14,244 bases of DNA from assembly GCA_964423525.1 (NCBI GenBank), contig CAYRFU010000192.1:1-14244 (forward strand), in the 5' to 3' direction. Source of the stretch: CAYRFU01 sp964423525. GTDB lineage: Bacteria; Vulcanimicrobiota; Xenobia; Xenobiales; JADMJV01. A model generated the notes under the pieces. The model made no database searches and was not told the DNA's origin. It was given only the letters and a program-made list of their open reading frames with translations. Within the stretch, counting starts at the first letter, position 1. Every line of letters begins with the position of its first letter. Shown here one piece after another: positions 1-7,577 of the stretch. The position numbers and the translations under genes were made by a program.

Positions 1-229
1 CTCCGACGGGACCGGCCTCACCGCCTCCGTCCAACCCGGTGACCCACTTGGCAGCTTTGTCACCGGCCGAGTCGACCTTCTTGGAATGGTCGACCGCTCC
101 AGCCACCAACTCGTCGGCTTCCTTCTTCTTCTCAGCGGCCTGTTGCTCAGCTTGCTTGGCTTGACCACCTTGCTGGCCTCCGCCTGCTTGCTGAGAACGA
201 CCGCCAGCCTGACCGGGTGAAATCTTCAT
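1..229 (-). CDS. Hypothetical Gln/Gly/Ala/Lys-rich protein, 5' part only
   Basis: The reverse strand reads from ATG at 229-227 to the window edge without a stop, giving 76 residues; the 3' end lies outside the window. The protein begins MKISPGQAGG and is rich in Gly and Gln (residues 5-25), then Lys, Glu and Ala (about 26-42), then DELVAGAVDHSKKVDSAGDK and a Gly-rich stretch. There is no signal peptide or membrane segment in this part, and I recognise no domain. The start is supported by a Shine-Dalgarno-like AAGGGG (240-245, minus strand) 10 bases upstream. It is divergent from the LOG-family gene and shares the dyad-rich region between them. Its Q/G-rich style resembles the non-repeat linkers of the large protein at the other end of the window, which is only a compositional likeness. 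Confidence 0.6.
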   Translation of the reverse strand, partial: MKISPGQAGGRSQQAGGGQQGGQAKQAEQQAAEKKKEADELVAGAVDHSKKVDSAGDKAAKWVTGLDGGGEAGPVG

Positions 230-250
230 TCGTTGCAAACCCCTTATTGA

Positions 251-356
251 ACTCTATCCCTAGAGTAAGAGAAGCCGTCGCGGGAAAGGGGGGCTCCCGT
301 GTTACAAATGTTAAAACTGTGTAACAAGAGGGCGACTTTCCGTTAACAAGCGGAAA
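251..356. promoter_or_regulatory. Divergent intergenic region with four successive inverted repeats
   Basis: Four dyads lie in a row between the divergent genes. They are ACTCTA/TAGAGT (251-256 and 261-266, 4-nt loop), CGGGA/TCCCG (281-285 and 295-299), TGTTACA/TGTAACA (300-306 and 320-326, 13-nt spacer) and TTTCCG/CGGAAA (337-342 and 351-356, 8-nt loop). The third, a 7-bp perfect dyad with a 13-nt spacer, looks most like an operator for a dimeric regulator. The first lies in the probable leader of the minus-strand gene and the fourth just ahead of the LOG-family gene. I see no confident -35/-10 pair. The pairing is seen directly; the regulatory role is inferred. Confidence 0.35.
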
Positions 357-383
357 TTGAGACCCGAGTTCGAATCCCGCTCC

Positions 384-1506
384 ATGCAGCCTAACCGAGA
401 ACAACGGGCCCGCTTCGAAGCGCTTGCGCGAGAGTTTATGGGCCATCTTCAGGACGTTCCTCACCAAGATCTGATAGAACGCATGTTGGCCTCGGTCCTA
501 AGGATGTCGGGTGACGCCCGTCGGGCCGACCTGAAGTTGACGGCTTCCGCCCTGGAGGAAATGGAGCACTCTTTCGATATTCTCGAACTTCATCACGAGC
601 GGCGCAAAGTCAGCTTGTTCGGGTCTGCCCGCACCGGAGCCGATAGCGAGGTTTATGGCCAAGCCCGAGAGTTTGCTCAAGCCATGGCGAGCCACCACTA
701 TATGGTGATCACGGGGGCCGGCCCGGGGGTAATGGCCGCCGGTAACGAGGGAGCCGGAAGAGAGCACTCCTTCGGGATGAACATTCAGCTCCCGTTCGAA
801 GCAGAGGCCAATCCTTTCATCCAGGGCGATCCTAAAGCCATCGACTTCAAGTATTTCTTTACTCGAAAATTGGCCTTTCTCAAAGATTCTCACGCNNNNN
901 NNNNNAGTCGTCTTATCGCCGGGCGGGTTCGGAACACACGACGAAGGTTTTGAGACTCTGACTCTCATCCAGACCGGGAAATGCCAGCTGATGCCCGTGG
1001 TTTGTCTTCATCCCCCCGGCAATTCATTCTGGCACGAATGGCATCAGTATGTCAGTCAAACGCTGCTGGGCCAGGGAATGATCAGTCCCGAGGACCTGAG
1101 CCTCTACCGAATTACCGACAGTGTCGAGCAAGCCGTCACAGAGATTCTCAACTTCTACCGGCGCTTTCACTCGATGCGGTTCTGGAATGACCAATTGCTC
1201 CTGCGCCTCACGGCCCCCCTCGCCTCGGAACAGCTAGCCCAACTCAACGACACCTTCTCCGATATCATTTCCGACGGCTCTATCGAACCCAGCCCGCCTC
1301 CCCAAGGAGACGAGTATGATCCTCGACTGAGCGGCCTCGCCCACCTAAAGTTCTCATTCGTTGCGGGTCGTTATGGTCGTCTCCGGCAAATGATCGATAT
1401 CCTCAACGACCTCCCCTGTGACAGGAGAGACGTTTGCCCTGACGTGGGCGAAGGAGGCCGGATGCCGGTTGAAACCGACCTGAGCGGGACTTTTCCAGTT
1501 CGCTAA
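384..1506 (+). CDS. LOG-family Rossmann-fold protein (lysine decarboxylase-like, TIGR00730 type), interrupted by an assembly gap
   Basis: LOG-family proteins are nucleoside-monophosphate phosphoribohydrolases; cytokinin-activating members release the base from its ribose 5'-phosphate. Numbered from ATG 384, with the Ns removed, the protein has 370 residues. It shows FGSAR (79-83), the nucleotide-binding TGAGPGVMAAGNEG (110-123), an FFTRK block with the usual Arg (about 158-162) and the hallmark PGGFGTHDE (176-184). It is longer than the roughly 190-residue short LOGs: an N-terminal extension and a C-terminal extension of about 150 residues ending near GRLRQMIDILND match the larger subgroup. 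The frame changes across the N run at 896-905. Deleting the Ns gives CAC GCA GTC GTC TTA TCG CCG, read H-A-V-V-L-S-P, so the break is an assembly artefact, not a pseudogene. The start is uncertain: TTG at 357 would add nine residues, and neither start has a good ribosome site. The substrate is unknown. The coiled-coil gene follows after 21 bp. Confidence 0.85.
896..905. other. Assembly gap (10 N) inside the LOG-family gene
   Basis: Ten unknown bases fall between the codon for His-178 (numbering from TTG 357) and the PGGFGT motif. The flanking coding frames differ by one base if all ten Ns are counted. They agree if the true insert is a multiple of three, and zero missing bases gives exactly the motif spacing expected of the family. 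The N run is therefore probably a fixed-size spacer between abutting contigs. Confidence 0.9.
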
Positions 1507-1527
1507 GAACCAAACTAGACGACTGTC

Positions 1528-3201
1528 ATGGCCATCAAGCGCACATCCAAAACCAGCGACCAGACAAAGTTGAAAGCCGCCCTGAAAGAAGCGCAGGCCC
1601 TCAACGAGAAGCTGACGCGCAAAGTCGAGAAGCAGAAAAAGAAGATTGCCACCTGCATCGAGGGGTTGGCCGTCTCCAAGCGTAACAACGACAAACTTCA
1701 CGAGGCCTACAAGAAGACCCGCAAGGAGCTCAAGAGCCTCAAGAAAGAGTTGGCTGCGGGCAGCTCCAACCCGGCTCTGGAAGAAGAGCTGATCGACCTT
1801 CGGCGTCAACTGACCGACTTGAGTAAGCGCTGCGCCGAAGCCGAGCGCTCCGCCACCGAGGCTCGCAACCGGCTGATCAAAGAGCGCCAAGAATCCCAGA
1901 TCGATCAGGCCCGCCTCGAAGACCAACTCGACACCTTGAAAGAAGAGAACGAGTCGATGAGCGAAACCACCGCTCGTCTGACCCTCAAACTCCAAGAGCG
2001 CGAGACCATGATCGGCTCTCTCCACGAGGCCCTCGAAGGCGCTGAGAGTGAGAACGCGGCCGAACTGCTGAACGGCTTGAAAGCGGCCGAGGCCCGCGCC
2101 GACGAGGCCGAGAACCAGTTGGCTGCACGCGAGCAAGAATACGAAGAGGCTTTGCTCAGACTTTGGGACATCGAAGAGAAGGCTCAACAAGGCGGAGGCG
2201 AGACCCAGGCCGTGCTGGCTGCTCGCGAAGACGAACTAGAGAAAGCCAAAAAAGAGATCGGTGAACTGGAAAAGCGAGTCGCCGAAGAAGAGCAAGAAAA
2301 AGAGAAAGCGCTGGCCAGGCTTGAGCAAAATCGGGAGCTTCTGACCGAGCAAGAGCAAGAAAAAGAGAATCTTCAAAGCCAGCTCAAAGAGCTGAAGGCC
2401 TCGACCGGACATAACCAGCAAGAGGCTAGTGAACTCAAAGATCAGCTCGACGAGCTCCAACGGGAGTTGAAAGAAAAGACCGTCGATCTCGAAGCCACCC
2501 AGGAAGTGGTGGCCGCCCTGAAGACCAAGAATAAAGAGCTTGAAGAAGCGGTTAGGGTGGGCGACGACGGGTCCGACGAGGGGGCCCTCCGCAAGAAGGC
2601 TATCGATGCCGAGAAGAGAGCTTCCCGCCTGCTAGCTCGATTTGAGGAAGTCGAACAAAGCCTTCTTGAGACCCGCGCTAAGCTTCTCGAAGCCCACAAC
2701 GAAGTAGAGGCCGCCAATGCGCGACAGGCCCGAACCGAGGCAGCCAAACTCGAAGTGGAGCAAGAACTCGAGCATAGTCGAGGCCAGATGGCCAAACTTG
2801 AAGACCTGATGGAACTGCTCGAAAAGAAGGAAGAACAATCAACCCGTCAACTGAACGCTTTAAGGCGTCAACTCAATGAGAACCTCGGTGACGCCGGCAG
2901 CCTACGAGAAGACCTGCGCAAGCAGAACGAAGAAAACCAAAAACTAGAGCGACGCCTGGAGCAAAAAGACGAAGAGTTCACGACCCTCAAGCGTCGCTTC
3001 AACAAGATCAAAGACGCTGCCGACAAGTCGGAAAACCAGCTCTCCGAAAGCCGCAGTCGCGCTTTGATGGCCATGGCCAGAGCCGAGGAAGCCGAGAACA
3101 AGATCACCAGTTTAGAGAGCCGAGCAGCTCTAGCTGAAGAAGAAAACAAAGTTCTGAAAGGCAAGGTCCTCCGCCTCGAGGAGCAGCTTCAGACGAGTTA
3201 G
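1528..3201 (+). CDS. Long coiled-coil protein of unknown function
   Basis: The protein has 557 residues dominated by Glu, Lys, Leu, Ala, Arg and Gln in heptad-like patterns from about residue 10 to the end. I count a single proline (in GSSNPALEE, about residue 82) and one Trp. There is no signal peptide or membrane segment, so it should be cytoplasmic. Short Gly/Ser-rich breaks (about 78-82, 230, 350 and 450) could be hinges between rod segments. A small internal repetition, EEEQEKEKALARLEQ followed by TEQEQEKENLQSQ, is visible near residues 253-285. Without globular domains it is neither an SMC ATPase nor a kinesin-like motor; a filament-forming or scaffolding rod is the natural guess. The ATG at 1528 lies 21 bp after the LOG-family stop, so co-transcription is likely, although no strong Shine-Dalgarno site precedes it. 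Similarity searches with such a protein will give many false hits. Confidence 0.85.
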   Translation: MAIKRTSKTSDQTKLKAALKEAQALNEKLTRKVEKQKKKIATCIEGLAVSKRNNDKLHEAYKKTRKELKSLKKELAAGSSNPALEEELIDLRRQLTDLSKRCAEAERSATEARNRLIKERQESQIDQARLEDQLDTLKEENESMSETTARLTLKLQERETMIGSLHEALEGAESENAAELLNGLKAAEARADEAENQLAAREQEYEEALLRLWDIEEKAQQGGGETQAVLAAREDELEKAKKEIGELEKRVAEEEQEKEKALARLEQNRELLTEQEQEKENLQSQLKELKASTGHNQQEASELKDQLDELQRELKEKTVDLEATQEVVAALKTKNKELEEAVRVGDDGSDEGALRKKAIDAEKRASRLLARFEEVEQSLLETRAKLLEAHNEVEAANARQARTEAAKLEVEQELEHSRGQMAKLEDLMELLEKKEEQSTRQLNALRRQLNENLGDAGSLREDLRKQNEENQKLERRLEQKDEEFTTLKRRFNKIKDAADKSENQLSESRSRALMAMARAEEAENKITSLESRAALAEEENKVLKGKVLRLEEQLQTS

Positions 3202-3232
3202 CCTAAAACCCGCCCCCTCCCAGGTCCGGGCG

Positions 3233-4819
3233 TCAGTCGGGAAGGTCCTCCATCCAAGCCCGAAACAGCTCGGTCTCATCTAGCGACTCAATATCTCTGA
3301 GGTAACGCCCGGTGTGGCGGTTGAGGCCGGCGGCTCGGGCGATGCCAAGAGCGTAGCGAAACGCCGAGATCGCCTCGGGGTATTTCTCTTGCTCTCGATA
3401 GAGAATCCCAAGTTCATAGTGAGTCTCGGCCCGCCAGGCGTCGAAACCTTTGTCGGGAAGCTCGTCGATAGCCTCGGTCAGACAGGTCTCAGCCTCTTCA
3501 AGGTTGCCCTCGAGCCGGTTGATGGTCCCGAACAAAGCCTTCAAGAAAGCGAGTTCTCGGTCGAGTTGGGCTTCCTCAAAGATGGAACGAGCCTTGTGTC
3601 CGCTATCGCGGGCTTCTGAAGCCTTTTCGTGCTTGACATAGGCCTGGGTGAGGTCCATGTAGACTCGACCCAAATTGATCTGGTCTTCGACATACTGGAA
3701 CAAGCCAAGGCTTTCTTTGAGGTTGGTGATCGCCTCTTCCATGATGCCGACCTGGATCAAAGAGCGTCCCAAATTTCGATAGGAATAGCCGAGGGCGTAG
3801 TAATTACGGAAACGAGAACTGATGTCGAGGTCGCGCCGAAAATACTTGACTGCCGTCTCGTAATCTTCTCGGATCATATAGACCTGCCCGAGTTTGCCGT
3901 AAAGGGTAGCCAACTCGGAGTTGGCCCCAAGTCGGCGACAGATCGACTCAGCCTTTTTGAAGCTGAAGATCGCCTCTTCCATCCGGTTGACGGCCAGGAA
4001 GGTCCGGCCGATGCTATCGTAGACTTTGGCCTGACCGTAGCGGCAACCAGCTTCTTTGTAAACCTTGAGACCCTCGAGGTGGTTATTGAGGGCCTCCCGA
4101 TGGTCTCGACGCATTCCGGCCTGTATGCCGAGGTAGCGACGGATGGCCCCTTCTTCCAGGATCTTCTTTCCGTCTAGCGCCGCTAGAGCCGACTCAAAGT
4201 GGTCCTCAGCACTATTGTTGTTGCCGGTGCGAAAGAAGTAGAGCCCGTATTGGGACTCTAGCAAAGCTCGCTCAGCACGGATATCTTCTGAGGCAAGTTC
4301 GTTAAGCACTCGGCTGGCGTCCTCGAGGTGCCGATTGGCCGAGTCGATTTCGCCTGTGCGCCCAGAATTGGCGGCCAAGTGACAGTAGGCGACCACCTGG
4401 ATGCGGGGGGCTTCTAGCTCCTTACCGACCTCAAGGGCCTCCACGAAATGGTCCTTGGCTTCGTCGCGCTCGCCGCGGCGACTCAGAACATTGCCGAGCG
4501 TCAGCAGGGCGCGAGCCACTTCGATCCGCTCATCCCCGTCGAGTTCAGACTCGATCGTTCTTCGTAGCTCTCGCTGAGCTCGGTCCCAGCGACCTATGAC
4601 ATGGCAACAGTCAGCATAGTGATTTCGGGCCTGGGCGACCAGGATAACCTTCTCTTCGCCGGTCTTCTTTTGGGCTAGCTTTAAAGCTCGGTCGAAGACT
4701 TTCAGAGCGGCGCTGTAGTCAAGTTCGGAGAGGAGTTTTTTTCCCTCCAACATCAACTCCTCATAGTCCGCGTCTCCTCCCGTTACCATCGGGAATTTTT
4801 TCTGGTCGACTGCACTCAT
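3233..4819 (-). CDS. Tetratricopeptide-repeat (TPR) protein
   Basis: The 528 residues are about twelve TPR-type helix pairs in tandem, from about residue 18 to 498. Clear units include YSAALKVFDRALKLA (35-49), RWDRAQRELRRTIE (77-90), ERDEAKDHFVEALEVGKEL (117-135), RMEEAIFSFKKAESICRRL (279-297), DYETAVKYFRRDLDISSRF (319-337), IMEEAITNLKESLGLF (359-374) and KYPEAISAFRYALGIARAA (479-497). The spacing, near 38-40 residues, is like that of eukaryotic LGN-type or bacterial Rap-type TPR superhelices. There is no DNA-binding, kinase or membrane domain, so it should be a soluble protein-interaction scaffold. The short acidic tail ends WMEDLPD. The ATG at 4819 has GGAGGG (4830-4835, minus strand) 10 bases upstream. 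It lies 87 bp downstream of the GAF-domain gene on the same strand and may be co-transcribed. Its partner is unknown. Confidence 0.9.
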   Translation of the reverse strand: MSAVDQKKFPMVTGGDADYEELMLEGKKLLSELDYSAALKVFDRALKLAQKKTGEEKVILVAQARNHYADCCHVIGRWDRAQRELRRTIESELDGDERIEVARALLTLGNVLSRRGERDEAKDHFVEALEVGKELEAPRIQVVAYCHLAANSGRTGEIDSANRHLEDASRVLNELASEDIRAERALLESQYGLYFFRTGNNNSAEDHFESALAALDGKKILEEGAIRRYLGIQAGMRRDHREALNNHLEGLKVYKEAGCRYGQAKVYDSIGRTFLAVNRMEEAIFSFKKAESICRRLGANSELATLYGKLGQVYMIREDYETAVKYFRRDLDISSRFRNYYALGYSYRNLGRSLIQVGIMEEAITNLKESLGLFQYVEDQINLGRVYMDLTQAYVKHEKASEARDSGHKARSIFEEAQLDRELAFLKALFGTINRLEGNLEEAETCLTEAIDELPDKGFDAWRAETHYELGILYREQEKYPEAISAFRYALGIARAAGLNRHTGRYLRDIESLDETELFRAWMEDLPD

Positions 4820-4906
4820 AAAAGCTCAACCCTCCGCTACTTTGAACCGACCCTTCGACATAGGGATCGGAACTCTTGGTGGAAAAAAATTCAAAGGCGA
4901 CAGGTC

Positions 4907-7195
4907 TTAACTCGCGATGGCCACCCTCAGAGCCCGCAATCCGCTCACCCCCGGGAGGTCTTCCAGGGCGTGGTCTTCGATGGGAGTGATGATATAGTGG
5001 CGACTGGCCAAATACTCGAAGTATTCCCGATATTCATGGGCCTCGTCGGGATGCGAGTAGACTACTGCCAACATCCCCGGTTGAGTGAGTCGTTCCTGAG
5101 TGCCGCGAATCTCAGCTTTGTCGATTCTCTTTTTGATGATCTCGTAGCGAGTGTTGTAAGCGCCATCCACCGAGAACTTCTTCTCCTCCAAAGAGTAACG
5201 CAAAGAGATCGGAGCGCGCTGAGCCAGCACCAAATGAGCGGTAGCCAAAGCCATGGGAAGCTCTTCCTCGAGACGACGAGAAAGACGGGCGATCAAGCAA
5301 GTGGTAGTCAACTGCCAAAGGCGGAGATTTCGAAGATAGAGAAGGTCAAAGTCGTTTCGCTCGGTGAGCGGATTCCCGATGTAGATAGTGTGGTCTACAC
5401 CATCGGTCTTGTACATCTGGAAGTAGTGAGGAAAAATCGCCTGGGCCTTTTCTTGTTCGGCGGTCAAGAGCTCTGCCAGTTGATCGGTCAGCCCGTTGAC
5501 GCTGTCCTCGTAGGCTTGACGCCGATCGAAAACAAAACCGAGGTCTTGGTCCAGAGCGGCACGATAACGGCCGATCTCCTCGAGCACCGACGGACCGAAC
5601 CCCTCTAGACTCGAGAATAAGCCTTCAATGTCGTGCTGGAGAAACTCAATAATGCGAGCCTCGTCCCCCGAGAGCAAACCTGGCTCCAACCGTTTGACCC
5701 ACTCACAAAGGCGAAACTCACGGCTTTCCAGGAACGCCAAAGGTCGTTCGCTGTAAGCGGCCTGGATGACCCGCCGAGCCAAACCGATCTGAGTCAAAAG
5801 GTCCTCTTTGATAGTTTCGTTGCGGATCGTAGAGGAGGCTCGAATGTCGGAACTCCCAAAGAGAGGAAAGACCTCTGGAAACGTTATATCGACGAGTTCC
5901 GAGGTGCGAGCATAACGGGAAGCCGCTTCCCGAAAACGCCACTCTACGGCCGGGTGAATAGCGGTAAACTTCTCCTTCATCACCGACTGAATCCGATTTC
6001 GAAAGGCTTCGGAGGTTCTCCGTAGGGCGACCGTAAAGAGAGGAAGGGCCCCTTTGATGCTGAGCATTGTGAGAGCGTTCAGGCTATTGGCGTGGGGCGA
6101 AGACAGAATCAGCAGACCGATCATCTGGCCTTCGTGTTCGAGGGGGCACATCAGCATGCTCTGGGCTCCTGTCCGAACCCCTTCGTGCATCACGGGAGAG
6201 CATAGATGCTTTGTGGAAAGATCTTCCAGCACCAAGGAGTTGCCTTGACGAAGAAAATCTCGACACTCACCGCTGAGGAGAGTTCCCACAGCAGCTTGAC
6301 TGTTGTCGAGCTGATAGCCCCTCTGAGCCGAGACTTTGAATGCCGTCTCTCCCTCTAAACCGATGACGGTGGCCCTCAAATCAGGGAGATTCAAGAGGGA
6401 GCGCAGCCGAAGTTCGATCTTCTTGAAGCGGTCCACTGAGATCAGGGGGTCTTGTTCCACCAACTCCTGTTTGAGCAAGGACATCGTGAGTTCTTCGGTG
6501 ACATCGTTGGCTTCATAGACGGTGAGCCCATAGTACTCGAACTTTTCGGGCGGCAGATAACGTTTCCACAGTTCCAGGTTGGTGAGCTCGGCTGCCAGTT
6601 GAGACTCAGCATCGGGTGGCAGAACAGGCAACTCCCCAACCGGCCGCACCGCCGAATGTTCGAACTGGGCGCGTAGCTGGTAGAAGCGGTCGAGGCCCGT
6701 CTCAGGGTCGGTCAGCTCGATGGTAACCGATTTCTCGAAAGCGAACGACATGCCGTAACAGCGTCTCAGAATGGAAAGATAGCAAAACAATACTCTTAAG
6801 AAGTCCCAGTCCATCTCAAGAGAGATGCGGCCTTTCAGGGTCCCGTCGGGATTGAGTAGCTCACGCTGAAATCGTTCTGTGACGTGGATAAAATCGAAGC
6901 TCGCCGGGATGGCCACCCCACTGAACGACAAGACCTTCAACCCAGGTGGCAGCACGGCCGTCAGGAGACCGTTGACCAGGCCGTGATGTCGGTCCAGAAC
7001 CCCGAGGTCAGTGATAGCTCCCTGAAGCTCTGGATGGCGGTCGACTTGATTGACCATCTCTCTTGCTAGCGAAGCTAACCCATGATGATTGGAACGAGAT
7101 TCCTCGCGCCAGAAATCTACCAGCAAATCGAGACTGAGAGTTTTGCGAAAGGCATGGCCGCACCGAAGTTCAGCCGTTAAGGTCTGTTCCAACAT
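4907..7195 (-). CDS. Large GAF-domain protein of an uncharacterised family
   Basis: The 762-residue protein has a central GAF domain (about 255-395): a helical entry FKKIELRLRSLLN, a block around LLSGECRDFLRQGNSLVLED, then MLMCPLEHEGQMIGLLILSS. The N-terminal 240 residues are mostly helical and unrecognised. The C-terminal half (about 410-762) has strongly patterned segments that I recall from multi-domain GAF proteins of Bacteroidota and relatives: HPAVEWRF (414-421), FPEVFPLFGSSDIRASS (439-455), FPHYFQMYKTDGVDHTIYIG (588-607), DGAYNTRYEIIKKRIDKA (677-694) and TQPGMLAVVYSH (704-715). No kinase, cyclase or DNA-binding output domain and no membrane segment is visible. GAF domains bind small ligands or mediate dimerisation; the ligand here is unknown. 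Family recognition is from memory and unverified. The ATG at 7195 lacks a clear ribosome site, and the frame stays open upstream toward the preceding gene, so the start may be a few codons earlier. Confidence 0.85.
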   Translation of the reverse strand: MLEQTLTAELRCGHAFRKTLSLDLLVDFWREESRSNHHGLASLAREMVNQVDRHPELQGAITDLGVLDRHHGLVNGLLTAVLPPGLKVLSFSGVAIPASFDFIHVTERFQRELLNPDGTLKGRISLEMDWDFLRVLFCYLSILRRCYGMSFAFEKSVTIELTDPETGLDRFYQLRAQFEHSAVRPVGELPVLPPDAESQLAAELTNLELWKRYLPPEKFEYYGLTVYEANDVTEELTMSLLKQELVEQDPLISVDRFKKIELRLRSLLNLPDLRATVIGLEGETAFKVSAQRGYQLDNSQAAVGTLLSGECRDFLRQGNSLVLEDLSTKHLCSPVMHEGVRTGAQSMLMCPLEHEGQMIGLLILSSPHANSLNALTMLSIKGALPLFTVALRRTSEAFRNRIQSVMKEKFTAIHPAVEWRFREAASRYARTSELVDITFPEVFPLFGSSDIRASSTIRNETIKEDLLTQIGLARRVIQAAYSERPLAFLESREFRLCEWVKRLEPGLLSGDEARIIEFLQHDIEGLFSSLEGFGPSVLEEIGRYRAALDQDLGFVFDRRQAYEDSVNGLTDQLAELLTAEQEKAQAIFPHYFQMYKTDGVDHTIYIGNPLTERNDFDLLYLRNLRLWQLTTTCLIARLSRRLEEELPMALATAHLVLAQRAPISLRYSLEEKKFSVDGAYNTRYEIIKKRIDKAEIRGTQERLTQPGMLAVVYSHPDEAHEYREYFEYLASRHYIITPIEDHALEDLPGVSGLRALRVAIAS

Positions 7196-7236
7196 GCCAA
7201 AAGAATTCTTGACCGTTCGGCCAAATCCCCCGCTCG

Positions 7237-7464
7237 TCAGAAGTGACGGTAGGCCCAGGTCGCTTGACCTAAAAGGGCCAGATCAGAAGCCTCTTTCCGG
7301 GGAGAGTCGTCTTTGAGCAGATCTGAGTATAGCTCGGCCTCGGGGTAATCCTCAATCCCTCGGTCAATGAATCTTTTGCGCTCCACACGAGCTTTCACTC
7401 TCAGGCGGGCCTCTTCGAGTTCTACGATTTCCATCAAACGGGCCAACTCAGGATTCACACTCAT
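7237..7464 (-). CDS. Small hypothetical protein (75 aa)
   Basis: The charged 75-residue protein starts at ATG 7464 (MSVNPELARL) with an AGAGG-like ribosome site very close upstream. Residues 8-35 form a predicted helix rich in Glu, Arg and Lys (VELEEARLRVKARVERKRF). The tail, DLALLGQATWAYRHF, is more hydrophobic. I recognise no domain, signal peptide or membrane segment. It ends 41 bp before the GAF-domain gene on the same strand, so it may be the first gene of a three-gene unit with the GAF and TPR genes. It faces away from the Cys-rich protein gene across a 113-bp divergent region. It could be a small partner of the GAF protein, though nothing but position supports that. Confidence 0.6.
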   Translation of the reverse strand: MSVNPELARLMEIVELEEARLRVKARVERKRFIDRGIEDYPEAELYSDLLKDDSPRKEASDLALLGQATWAYRHF

Positions 7465-7506
7465 ACTGCCTCTGTTCTCAGACTATCGAGGACCTCTCCC
7501 CAAGTC

Positions 7507-7522
7507 TGTGAGCCAGCTCACA
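7507..7522. promoter_or_regulatory. CRP/FNR-family-like palindromic site
   Basis: The sequence is TGTGA-GCCAGC-TCACA, an exact match to the Escherichia coli CRP half-sites and N6 spacing, with dyad symmetry reaching into the spacer (TGTGAGC/GCTCACA with CA at the centre). It sits just upstream of the putative -35 of the Cys-rich gene and about 43 bp from the start codon of the divergent 75-aa gene, so it could serve either or both. Binding by a CRP-type regulator is inferred; no such regulator is encoded in this window. Confidence 0.45.
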
Positions 7523-7527
7523 AAAGG

Positions 7528-7555
7528 TTGGGACTATTCGGGTCGGGTATAAGAT
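7528..7555 (+). promoter_or_regulatory. Putative sigma-70-like promoter of the Cys-rich protein gene
   Basis: TTGGGA (7528-7533) and TAAGAT (7550-7555) are separated by 16 bases; the -10 region reads TATAAGAT, so TATAAG at 7548 is an alternative. Transcription would start near 7562, immediately before the ribosome site, giving a very short leader. The CRP-like dyad would then be centred near -47. Confidence 0.4.
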
Positions 7556-7565
7556 TAACAGTCAC

Positions 7566-7573
7566 AAGGAGGT
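7566..7573 (+). promoter_or_regulatory. Strong Shine-Dalgarno site that decides the start of the Cys-rich gene
   Basis: AAGGAGGT is a near-complete match to the 16S rRNA 3' end. Two in-frame ATGs follow, at 7575 and 7578. Only 2 bases separate GGAGG from the first and 5 from the second, so 7578 is the better start. It is the strongest ribosome site in the window, suggesting high expression. Confidence 0.6.
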
Positions 7574-7577
7574 AATG

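Noticed and set aside
364..386. tRNA-like T-arm sequence GAGTTCGAATCCC just ahead of the LOG-family gene, with GTTAAC upstream resembling an Asn anticodon loop
   Set aside because: The T-stem has mismatches, the anticodon loop lacks T33, and no acceptor or D arm can be built upstream. It is not a tRNA gene.
1354..2190. 278-codon open frame on the minus strand
   Set aside because: It is antisense to the coiled-coil gene. Glu/Lys/Leu-rich codons on one strand give stop-poor Leu/Phe/Val-rich frames on the other, and there is no start context or family signature.
3202..3232. Bidirectional terminator between the convergent coiled-coil and TPR genes
   Set aside because: Only a 4-bp CCCG/CGGG pairing is visible, without a T-run.
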